Shown one piece after another: positions 53,780 through 63,160 of a stretch of 64,000 nt of DNA. Made by a program: the position numbers and the translations under genes. Each line of letters begins with the position of its first letter. Position 1 is the first letter of the stretch. Under the pieces are notes generated by a model. It was not told the DNA's origin. It made no database searches and worked only from the letters and a program-made list of their open reading frames with translations. The DNA comes from Prorocentrum cordatum. Taxonomy: Eukaryota; Sar; Dinophyceae; Prorocentrales; Prorocentraceae. The stretch spans positions 260,001 to 324,000 of the forward strand of contig CAUYUJ010012758.1 in NCBI GenBank assembly GCA_963575745.1. The letters are read 5' to 3'.

Positions 53780-56700
53780 CGCCCGCCCCCCCAACGAATT
53801 TGGCCCACCCCGAGCCTTTCAGGAAGCCCCCCAGACGACCTGGGAGGACCTCACGGGAGCTCGAAGACTGCCCCAGAGGGCCCCCGCCGTTCCGGCGCGC
53901 TCCGGAAACGACCCCAGAGAGCTCCAAGACGGTCGTCGACGACCCCGAAGGAGCCGTCATACCCTGGAAGATCGGCTCCAAAACGTCCCAAGAGGCATCA
54001 AAGAGCACTCCCAAGAGGGCCCCAAGAGGCAAAATTCATAGATTTTCTGTTAGTTTGTGGGGGATGTTTGAGATCTCCTTTCTTCGGCTTCCCGACAGAC
54101 GGCCCACGAGGCCCCCAAGATCGCACTAAGATGGCCCGACAGACCTCCAAGAGGGCCCCAAACCGGCCCAAGAGGGACAGGCCCAAGAGGGCCCCCAGAC
54201 AGTCCCGACAGGGCCCCAGGAGGCCCCAGGAGTCTCCCAAGAAGCCCCGACGAGGCCCCAAGAGGCCCCCAAGAGGCCACTAGGAAGCCCCAAGAGGTCC
54301 CCAAGAGTCCCAAAAGATCCCGCAAGGACCCCGCAGAAGTTCGAGATCGCTCCAAAACGTCCCAAGAGGCCTCCAAGAGCACTCCCGAGGAGGCCCCACG
54401 AGGCACAATTGTTTTCGCTTCGCGAATCCCCACCAGCCCATCCTAAAGCAGTCAGTCTAGGGAAAAGTACCGTCTATCCAGAGACGACGCCCAGAGGATT
54501 TGCCTCGATCAGGGAAGTGGGCAGCACACAGAGGAAAGGTCCCTCTTGGAGCGTTCTTGGGACACTCTTGGGCGCTCTTGGAGCCGTCTTGGGGCTCTCT
54601 TGGGCCTCTCTTGCGTCTTGGGGGCCTCTTGACGGTCCCAGGGACCTCTTGGAGCGTCTCGGGGAGCTTCTTGGGGCCTCTTGCCTCCTGGGCGCCTCTT
54701 AGGGCCCTCTTGAGGCGATCTTGGGAGCCTTGAAAGCGCTCTTGAGGCCATCTTGGAGGCCTCGGCTCAAAAAAGAGCGCGGCGTCAATTATGCCCCCCC
54801 CCCCCCAAGAGGGCAAAATTGGGCCCATAAGCTTAGTAAAACCAATGATTTGGGTTTCCTCGCCGAGGCCGTTTTGGACGCTCCAACGACCCGCGCGCCC
54901 CCCTCCAGGCCCAGGGGGAGGGGGTAGGGAGAGTGATCAAAACACCCTCTCCGCACGCAAGCCGTCTAGCTCACTCCCACGCGCCCTCCCACCACATAAC
55001 TGGCATCCGAGTCTCGGCATAGCCAGGGGTCGCCACTGGATGGACAGCCACTGGGAACCAAAGCGGACGCCAGGTGCGCGACGCTCACCGCGGGCTCCAC
55101 GTGCGGTTGGTGTGCTATCCTTGTAAAAACGTGATGCCCCCCAGTCCGCATGGTCCAGATGCTGATGTGGGGGGCGTCAGCATTGTTCCGGGCCTGCGCA
55201 CAGCAAGCATCATCATGCGGGCACCACCGCCGACCCTGTCAAAAAGCAATACAGAGTGATCGCGGGTGGCCAGCACAATACCCACGACGTTGTCGCAACG
55301 TGCAAGCTGCTTTGTTTTTGACACGGATTGTGGTCCTGCACAAAGCGGCTTCACTCAGGGTGCCACGCCGTCCCTGTCAAAAAAACTGTACAATGTGCTC
55401 ACCGAGCGCCAGCGCACTGTCCAGATGTTGCTGCAATGTACACTTCGTAGTGTTTTTGGGGACAGGGATTGTAGAGGGTGTTGGCAGGGTGGGCCCAGTA
55501 ATGTGGATGTTGTATTGTTTTTTGAAAGGGATGGCGGGGGGGGGCCGCATGGTTCTGGGTTGGCTGCCAGCCAGGTGGGGGAGGGGGTGTTTATAAATAG
55601 GGAGCAGTGATGAACCCCTCCCCGAAGGGGAAGAAGGGGGTTGGACAGAGGGGGCTTTCTAAACCACTCATGCCCTACAGGACTCGTGGGAATCATTGAT
55701 TTTCGGTTGGTTTTGTGGAGGATGTTTGAGTTCTCCCCTTTTTGGCTTTCCGACGCTCCAAGACGGCCCACAAGGCCCCCAAGATCGCCCTAGAACGGCG
55801 CGACAGACCTCCAAGAGGGCCCCAAACCGGCCCAAGAGGGCACCAAACCGGCCCAAGAGGGCCCCCAGACAGTCCCGACAGGGCCCCAAGAGGCCCCAGA
55901 AGGTTCCCAAGAAGCCCCGAAGAGGCCCCAAGAGGCTCCCAGGAAACCCCAAGAGACCCCCAAGAGTCGCAAAAAACCGCAAAGACCCACCAGAAGTTCG
56001 AGATCGCTTCAGCCCACGAGGCCCCCAAGATCGCCCTAAGATGGCCCGACAGACCTCCTAGAGGGCCCCAAACCGGCCCAGGAGGGTCCCCAGACTGTTC
56101 CGACAAGGCCCCAGGAGGCTCCCAAGAGGCCCCGAGGAGGCCCCAAGAGGCCCCCAAGAGTCCCGAAAGATCCCGCAAGGACCCCGCAGAAGTTCGAGAT
56201 CGCTCAAAAACGTCCCAAGAGGCTTCCAAGAGCACTCCCAAGATGGCTTCACGCAGCAAATGTCATTGATTTTCCATTGGTTTGTAAGAGATTTGAGCGT
56301 TCTCCCCTTTGCGGCTTCCCGACGCTCCAAGACGGCCCACGAGGCCCCAAGATCACCCTAAGACGGCCCGACAGACCTCCAAGAGGGCCCCAAACCGGCC
56401 CAAGAGGGACAGGCCCAAGCTGGCCCCCAGACAGTCCCGACAGGGCCCCAGGAGGCCCCAGAAGGTTCCCAAGAGGCCCCGAGGAGGCCCCAAGAGGCCC
56501 CCAAGAGGCCCCCAGGAAGCCCCACGAGGTCCCCAAAAGTCCCAAAAGATCCCACAAGGACCCACAGAAGTTCGAAAACGCCCGAAAAGGCTCCCAAGAC
56601 AAGCCGAAAACGGGCCAGGAGCCCGAACATGACTCCAAGACAGCCCAACGAAGCCAATATGTGCCCCAAGACGGGCCCAAGCCGTAACGGGACTGCACCA

Positions 56701-56830
56701 CGTCACAACGAGGCATTCAGAAGGCTCCGGGAGGCTCCAACAAGGTCCGCGTGACGTTAGCATTCTGAACGCGAGGCTTCCCAAGAGCGTACGGCGGCGC
56801 AGAACAATTTCAGCGTCGAGCCTTGCTGCG
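53780..56830. repeat. Composite minisatellite array, both orientations
   Basis: Forward CCCAAGAGGGC blocks with a shared leader (TTTTC.GTT.GTTTGTG.., then TTTCGGCTTCCCGAC) at 54035-54400, 55685-56250 and 56265-56690; an inverted block at 54540-54780. CTTCGCGAATCCCCACCAG is at about 54418. 55215-55480 has a diverged repeat and inverted repeat around CCCTGTCAAAAAAACTGTAC. 56700-56830 resembles the 44-bp repeat at 2686. No genes; frames are Pro/Arg-rich. Confidence 0.75.
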
Positions 56831-57640
56831 GCACGGCCCCGGGGCCCCCCGAGGCCCACGCACGGCTCCTTCCATAGTCCCAAAGACACGGTCATTGGTA
56901 AGCCCAGGTCGCCGTTCCACATTCTGCAGTGTCCTCCATGCCGTCTCCTACCCAAGTCTTTCGGCACTCGCAAGCCCTTCACTGCGTTTCTGGCCCCCCC
57001 TTTCTGTGGCCACGACCGCATACATGTACATAGGTTTGCCGATGTGTGCACGTAGAACTGCCCAAATAGACATGATACATATGTATGCGCAAGCACGTAC
57101 ATATATATATATATATATATATATAGACACGCATATGCATTACATAGACATGTACATACACATATACATATACACATACACATACACATACATATACCTA
57201 CACATATACATATACATATATACATACCGACATACAGACAGACAGACAGACCGACATACATCGATATACGCACACGTAGATTGACATGTATGTACAGGTG
57301 CCTGTGTATATACATATAAAATATATGCGTATATCTACATATGTTTTGCGTGCATGCACGTGCGCGCGTGTGACATGTATGCACATATCCGCGCGCGCAT
57401 GTGCACGCGCACGCACGCCGCCCGCGTGCGAAACTTGAAGGAACAAGGTGCATGGCGCGAAGCGCCACTGCAGTCTTGTGTTTATATGTTTGTATATATA
57501 TATATACATACATATACACATATATATATATATACATATATATATACATATGGATTAACATGTGGCTTGTTTGTCTCTGGATTGCGTCGAGAGCCGACTC
57601 CTTACACGTTTGTGCTCAAGCTTGAACAGGCCCACACCCC
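56831..57640. repeat. TA/CATA microsatellites and second hairpin
   Basis: TA run 57097-57124; CATATACA runs 57140-57330; hairpin TGGCGCGAAGCGCCA at 57453-57467, followed as at 38419 by GTCTTGTGT and a TATA/TACA repeat to 57550. No gene. Confidence 0.8.
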
Positions 57641-58310
57641 ATGCTCGCAGCAGCTCTCTCCCCATACCTCGGACACGTTTCCCAGGTAGCTGTATCGTAC
57701 CTCTTTCGGTGCCCATCGGCACCTCCGTGCCCTGTGTACCCAGGCTGCCTGACGACGTACCCGTGCCCGCCGTGCACAGCCTGTCCGCCGTGCCCTGGGG
57801 CCCCGGCACCGATCCTCCATGAGTGCCCGGCCGCCGAGACATCCCGGGCTGAGGCGCCCCAGCTGGGCGCTGTCGACTATTGGTGGGTGCTGCTTGCCAT
57901 CGTGCTGGGTTTCGCTTTCGGGACCGTGGGCAGCTGCGCGCTGCGTGCAGTTCTCCGCCTCATCAGCCCCCGCCTGACGACGACCACGTCTGTTGCGGAT
58001 TCTGAAGTCTTCGCTGATGCCCGACTGCTGGGCGTGGGTGCTGTACGTCGGCGACCGGCTCTGGCATCAGCGTCTGGTGTTGGATCACTTGCGACCACAG
58101 GGGCCGAATCGGATTGACACGTCGAGGCTCATCATCTGCACTCCAGATGGCGACGTATACGACGAAGACTATTCGAGGCGGTCGGCAGACATCGCGGAGA
58201 TCCGCATGTGTCCTGATCGCAACCGGCCTTTGGGCTCGCGGCGCCGTCGAGCTACCGGTTCCGCCGAGCCCCGACAGCGCGGAGGTGGCGACCTACCAGG
58301 CGGCGGGTGA
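57641..58310 (+). pseudogene. N-terminal region with membrane segment
   Basis: The frame from 57641 has a Cys/Pro-rich stretch (YPCPPCTACPPCPG) and a membrane helix DYWWVLLAIVLGFAFGTVGS (about 57880-57940). From 57993 another frame reads WVLYVGDRLWHQRLVLDHL and IICTPDGDVYDEDYSRR, a pattern I associate with the start of these element proteins. Function unknown. Confidence 0.5.
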
Positions 58311-59260
58311 GACCTACGCGGCGGCGGCGCTCGCCGCCGAGGCGGCCGCTGCTATACTGCACTTCGTCGCCCCTGCTGCTGGCTGCCTGGTGCCCCTCGT
58401 GGTCGGCGGCCCTGCTGCCGCCGCGGCCGCCGGGGCTGGCGGCCCGGCGATGGCCCCGGCCCCCGGGGCCGCCGCCGGCGCCGCGCCGGCCGCGGGCGCC
58501 GCGGCCCCTGGCGCTGTAGTGGGTTGCCGTCGAGAGCACGACGTTTGCCCAACGTGGCGAGGTGGTGGCTCTCCCAGACGACGACGCCGTGGTGCACGGC
58601 GACCTGGCCATCATGCGGTCGCCTGCTGAGCTCAGCGTCGCGCTCCGGAACAGCCAGGCCGTGGACGCAGCGGTGTACTCAACGCTCGAGGCGGTGCGAT
58701 ACCCTCGCACCCTCGGCGGCTCCGCGCTCGCGCTGGCTAAGCCTCGCCGCGGCTGGAGCGACAAATACCGAGAGCTGGCGGAGACCCCGCACTCGACTTG
58801 GTCGGTGCCGGGCCCTCGCACGGTGAAGTGGCGCGCGGAGTGGATCGAGCGGCGGTCGCCGACTCCACTTGTTCATCATAGGCAGTTCGTCAGCACGTTC
58901 GGGCTGCGGCCAAACGCCTGGGGGGTCGAGACCCACGTCGCCGCGTTGCGCGCGCTAGAGGAGACCGCCTGCTACGATGGCGCGAACATCGGTGACTTGG
59001 CCGGCAAAGAGTGTCATGCGCAAGGCCGAGCTCACGGAGCACGTTTACTGGATGGACTCGATGGGTGTTTCGGAGAAGTCGGGCAACAAAGACAAGAAGC
59101 CGAACAGCTCGACGGCGACGTTCGTGGGCCTCATAGACGAGGCCGCCATCTTCTCGGGCCTGAACAAGGGTACAGGTTTCGGGAGGTAGAGAAGGATGTC
59201 GCTATCTTAGCAAGTTCGGAAAGCCAAGGAGGAGCGGGCTGCGCTCCTCAAGAAGTCACG
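58311..59260 (+). pseudogene. Ala-rich linker and conserved RTVKW-type domain
   Basis: GETYAAAALAAEAAAAIL and Ala/Gly-rich sequence to 58520; then EVVALPDDDAVVHGDLA, YPRTLGGSALALAKPR, GPRTVKWRAEWIERRSP and TFGLRPNAWGVETHVAALRALE; a frame change near 59005; then MRKAELTEHVYWMDSMG; another change; VEKDVAILA; then VRKAKEERAALLKKSRLF. Charged, helical; role unknown, placed before the RT in intact relatives. Confidence 0.5.
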
Positions 59261-59479
59261 ACTGTTCTCCACGGCCCGGGCGAAGACTCTAGCTCGGCGT
59301 GTACTGATAGGCAACGTGATATCCTCCCTCTCCACTTCGACTGCCTGCGCGCGACGGGCTCGGTCTCGCAAGTTTTTTCTCGGCCGACTCGTCGGCGCCA
59401 CCCCCGACAGGCACGCTCGGCCCGTTTCGCGGAGGCGAGGGGATTCGGGAAGCTCGCCCCGTCGAGGGCCCGCCCCCCC

Positions 59480-60145
59480 TTGCCCTGGGCGGCGGCGGCG
59501 CTGGTCATCACCGAGCTGCTGGCCCTCGGCCTGGTCGAGGCGGCGCGGAACTTCGCGTTCAACTGCCAGCCGTCGGAGCTGCCGAGGGCCCGCCGTCAGG
59601 GCCAGGTCGCCCCGCCGCGCGGCGGCCCAGTCACCCCGCGGAAGTGCAGCATCCTTCTCAACCCGATCGAGGGCGGAGCGCCCAGCAAGACCGCCGTCTT
59701 CGACGAGAGCCTGCTGAAGCTGAACGACAACGTGGAGTTCCTCTGGGTCAGCCAGGTCCTCGAGGCGATCAAGAGCCGCGGCAAGCCCGACGATCCGACC
59801 GTCGGGCTGACGCACGGCAAGCGGCGCCCCCAGTTCCAGCCGTCGGTGCTCGCGCTCCCGCTGTCCGCTCTGATGCCCGCCTCACTGCACCAGCTGCAGC
59901 ACGGGGGCGCCAGCCACGAGATCCTCGGGGGCGGCCGCGACATCACGGGCGCGAAGAAGCGCGAGCGCTGGCAGTCGGACGCGCCCCTCTACCGGCACGT
60001 CGAGGCCGGCCGACTGAACGGGCAGCCGCAGCGTCTCGACGCGCCCATTCACGAGGTCGCCGCAGAATGCGCCGTCCCGTTGCCGCCAATGATCCTCGCA
60101 CCATCCCGAGCCTGCTCGCTACTCCAGAGGAGGGGTTTACATTAG
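59480..60145 (+). pseudogene. Tyrosine-recombinase-like domain, catalytic residues lost
   Basis: WAAAALVITELLALGLVEAA (helical core where the first Arg is expected but absent), then ILLNPIEGGAPSKTAVFDES, ASLHQLQHGGASHEI and RERWQSDAPLYRHVEAGRLN. In tyrosine recombinases the second box is HxLRH; here it is HQLQH (Gln codon 59897-59899). The nucleophile position of RRY is a His (codon 59996-59998) in LYRHVEA. A recombinase would integrate a circular DNA copy; this one should be dead. Confidence 0.55.
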
Positions 60146-60544
60146 AGCTCTTTGTTGGGCAGGCTCGCTGGGCAACCGCTTGGCGATCTACGCCCGGCCT
60201 TCGACACGCACCCGCGTTTGCCATCGATATCCGCTCCCACCCGCGACCTCACCAATCGGGCTTTGGCCCGCCTCGTTCGCGGCTGGGTCCGCTCTGGAAT
60301 GCTGATGGCCTTGTGGCCCGGGACCCCGTGCACGACGCTTTCGATGGCCAACCGGGAGGGTCGACGGTCCAGGCAGCATCCCAGCAGAGCCCCGGGCTTG
60401 CCCGACCGCTTCTTGTCCAGAGTTCAGGAGGCCAACGAATTGAGCTCCTTGTCGGCCGGCTTGTTTCGCCTCGCTCGCTCCACGTGCGTCCCCGCCACAA
60501 TCGAGAACCCTCATACTAGTCGTATCTGGTCTATGCCAGTCTAG
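60118..60544 (+). pseudogene. Methyltransferase-like C-terminal domain
   Basis: Two frames: GFTLELFVGQARWATAWR (like the SAM-binding LFxGxG motif I) with APAFAIDIRSHP (motif II-like acid); then after a shift DLTNRALARLVRGWVRSGM, LWPGTPCTTLSMANR (PC dipeptide as in motif IV, Cys codon 60329-60331), and ATIENPHTSRIWSMP (ENP as in motif VI). The order matches cytosine-C5 DNA methyltransferases, and the Copia element has a comparable domain at 15060-15880. Confidence 0.6.
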
Positions 60545-61062
60545 TCTCAGATCCTAAGGTATTCGGATCTCGACACAGCTGTGTTGGATTACTGCGCGTG
60601 CGGTATGCCCTGGACGACAAGGACTCGGTTCGTTTCGGCCAACGTTGTCCTATCTCACATGCCTTTTAGATTCCACGGTAGATACGCGAGTCTGTGACTA
60701 CACCGGCAAGCCTCACATATGTCTCCAGGGTCATGACACACATCATGTACACCGTACCAAAGTAGTTGACCCCGTAAATTGTGGATTGGTATTATCAGGT
60801 CCTACGTTTCCGCTATCCTATCAATTCGTAAATGTACGATGGTGGTATAGTTTCTACATGTGGGTTGTGGGTTTAAAACGGCATACCAGTTTCTCCCTTT
60901 GGCTGGAAACGCGGTTTTGGTTGAGCTGGTGCAAGCGGTTACCCTTTTATGTCAAGGTACGTGTGCTCTACGCGTGGCGTTGTGACTCCTGACGAGATCA
61001 GCACACAGATCGAAGCTTGTTGGCGAGGAAAACGGCTGGCCCGTCAAGCACATTTTCGATCA
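60545..61062 (+). other. AT-richer DNA downstream of recombinase element
   Basis: Probably the 3' non-coding part of the element. A frame at 60645-60992 (Trp/Tyr-rich) is open, but nothing supports it as a gene. Confidence 0.35.
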
Positions 61063-61082
61063 TAAATGTTTATATATAATGT

Positions 61083-61160
61083 GATACATACATACATACA
61101 TACATACATACATACATACATACATACATACATACATACACATATGTGCGTGTGTGTGTG
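61083..61160 (+). repeat. (CATA)n microsatellite
   Basis: About 15 CATA units followed by TGTGCGTGTGTGTG. Confidence 0.9.
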
Positions 61161-62039
61161 GATGTGCGTGCGTGGAGCGGTAGGTTTTTGGCCCTGTTCG
61201 GTTCCAGGCGCCCTCGCAGGGCCTCGGGACCGACAAACGGCTCGGAACGAAAACCCTGCCCCAGGGGAGTGGTCCAGACCCCCGGGGCCCATTGAAAAAA
61301 ACGGCCAGATGTCTGGGGGAAGTGAGAGGGGGCAGGCCTCCTCAGAAGGTGGCGGGGCTTTTCAGAAGCCCTCCAGCCTTCTAAGAAGTTCTCTGCGTCT
61401 TCGGGGAATACTCAGGAAGCTTCTCAGGAGTTCCGAGGCCCTCGGAGCCTTCTGAGAAAGCCCGCCTCTTCTCACTTCCCCCCTCCGCTCGCCGCCGAAT
61501 GTTTTCACAATGAGCGTTTTCGCCGGATTTGGGCGTCGAGCATGGCCAGGAACCTTAGGTGATGGGGCGCCGATTAGTGATTGGGCCTCGAAGCCCAAAA
61601 ATTGAACCAGAATCACTAGACCATGTCTGCCGTAGCAGGTGCTCTTTCGGGTGACGGCAGTTCTGGTTAGCGGAGCTTGGCAGGGGGAGACCGCCAATAA
61701 AAGACATTCGGGATGGAAAATTTGTCCTAGGGCAGAGGTCCAGACCTAACTAGGGAGAGCCACGTTGTGGAAAAAACGGCGCTGGATACCTTTTTCTGGC
61801 CTCGGCCAGGATGGTGTGTAGACCTTTCCTGGCCTCGGCCAGGATGGCGTATACACGTGTACACATGGTGGGGCCCAGGATGGTCTTGGCCAGGCACGAT
61901 GGTGATGTGCGCCGTCTGCGTGTCCCAACTTGCTGTGTTGGATCAGCTGTGATTTCTGGGCTGGGCCGTCGAGGATATGATTGGGTGCTCGCTTGACCCC
62001 TGCCTGCTAGTGGGGCAGGTGGACCACCGTCCTCCGCAT
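61161..62039. repeat. Two GAAAA-family copies and a CCTCGGCCAGG duplication
   Basis: 61190-61310 and 61690-61800 are copies of the dispersed family described at 28350. TTCTGGCCTCGGCCAGGATGG and its variant occur at about 61795 and 61829, with a TGGCCTCGGCCA palindrome. 61325-61450 has TTC(T/A)(A/G)AGAAG words. Rest unassigned. Confidence 0.55.
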
Positions 62040-62177
62040 CTGCAAGAGGATGAGGGAAAAGGAGGAGGGGGAGGAGGCGGGGGAGGAGGAGGCGGAGGAT
62101 GAAAGAGAAGGAGGAGGAGGAGGGGGAGGAGGCGGAGGCGGAGGCGGAGGTGGAGATGGAGGAGGAGACAGGAGGAG

Positions 62178-62237
<60 letters not shown>

Positions 62238-62695
62238 GGGGAGGAACAGGAGCCAGCAAGGGAGGAGGACGAAGGAGGAGAAGAAGGAGGAGGAGGAGGG
62301 GCGCCGCTGTCTTCTGCTGGGCCCCCTCCGCGGTCCGCACGGGGGACGCGGCTGCCGCCACCCCGCCCCGTTGCCTGGAGGACGCCGAGGCGGTGGCCAG
62401 CTGGGCCAAGAGCACATCGCCGGCCCAGGCCGCGACGGGCGGGCGCTAGGCGGCCGCGCTCAGGCGGCCGCTTGCCACTCACAGCGCCCTTCGCCTTGCC
62501 TTCTCCTGTTTCCTCCGCTTCCCTGGGAGGAGGAAGAGGAAGAGGAAGAGGAGGAGGAGGAGGAGGAGGAGGAGGAGGAGAAGGAGGGAAAAGATAAGGA
62601 AGAGGAGAAGGAGGAGGAGGACGACGACGACGAGGGGGAAGGAGGAGGAGGGAGGAAGGGGAAGAGGAGGAGGAGGAGGAGGAGGACGAGAAATG
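62040..62695 (+). repeat. (GGA)n and (GAC)n low complexity breaking LINE-2
   Basis: GGA/GAG repeats 62040-62170, (GAC)n 62177-62235, GGA repeats 62255-62300 and 62520-62695. On the minus strand the LINE-2 endonuclease frame runs straight into poly-Ser encoded by this block, so the repeat expanded or inserted inside the element. Confidence 0.8.
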
Positions 62696-63150
62696 TTTGA
62701 CGAGCTGGATCTGGGCCCCCGTGAGGCCGAAGTTGTGGATGTTAACGCGAATGATGAACATGTGGTCTATGTTCTTCGGGAGGCGGCCTGAATCAAACAC
62801 GGTGAGGAATACACTCCCAGGAACCAGAATTTCCGGTGATATTGAAGTACCAGCACGGGGCCACAAAAATATCTCCGGGAAGAACGTGATGACCCCATGT
62901 TTTCTGTTGTTGGGCCCATCAAACAAGGCCCTGGATTTTAATCTAGCCATGTGGAGAAAGTCATAGACATCTTCCACGGACCCATGGGACTCTTGTACAG
63001 CAACAATGTCGAAACCAACCAACAGGCCATGGAGGTACTTATCTCACGGGTTCGTATGTTTGGGCGGTGGTTGAATAGCGTTCTGGCGTTCAACGTAGCG
63101 AGGCCTAGCCCAAGGGAGCAAGCTGCACGGGATGGCAGCTTCAGCGAGCA
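62696..63150 (-). pseudogene. LINE-2 endonuclease, N-terminal half
   Basis: LGLATLNARTLFNH (catalytic Asn region), then in the next frame GLLVGFDIVAVQESHGS (catalytic Glu), FLHMARLKSRALFDGP, HGVITFFPEIF and MFIIRVNIHNFGLTGAQIQLV. These match the first half of AP-type LINE endonucleases. The second half (GDFN, SDH) is absent because of the repeat at 62040-62695. Confidence 0.7.
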
Positions 63151-63160
63151 GAACAGGTTG

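Larger units (their letters stand above)
57641..60544 (+). mobile_element. Degenerate tyrosine-recombinase retroelement (DIRS-like)
   Basis: Consecutive broken frames: a membrane-anchored N-terminal region, an Ala-rich linker, a conserved RTVKW-type domain, a tyrosine-recombinase-like domain and a methyltransferase-like domain. I recall polyproteins with this order and a reverse transcriptase in the middle from dinoflagellates; here the RT is missing, so this is probably an internal-deletion derivative. No terminal repeats were found. Confidence 0.6.

Noticed and set aside
60645-60992. Trp/Tyr-rich 115-codon frame as a small membrane gene
   Set aside because: No family resemblance, no clear start, and it lies in the 3' region of a decayed element.
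61555-61640. tRNA-like sequence on the minus strand (GGTCTAGTGATTCTGGTTCAA)
   Set aside because: The A-box-like and B-box-like words are adjacent instead of about 35-45 nt apart, and no cloverleaf closes.
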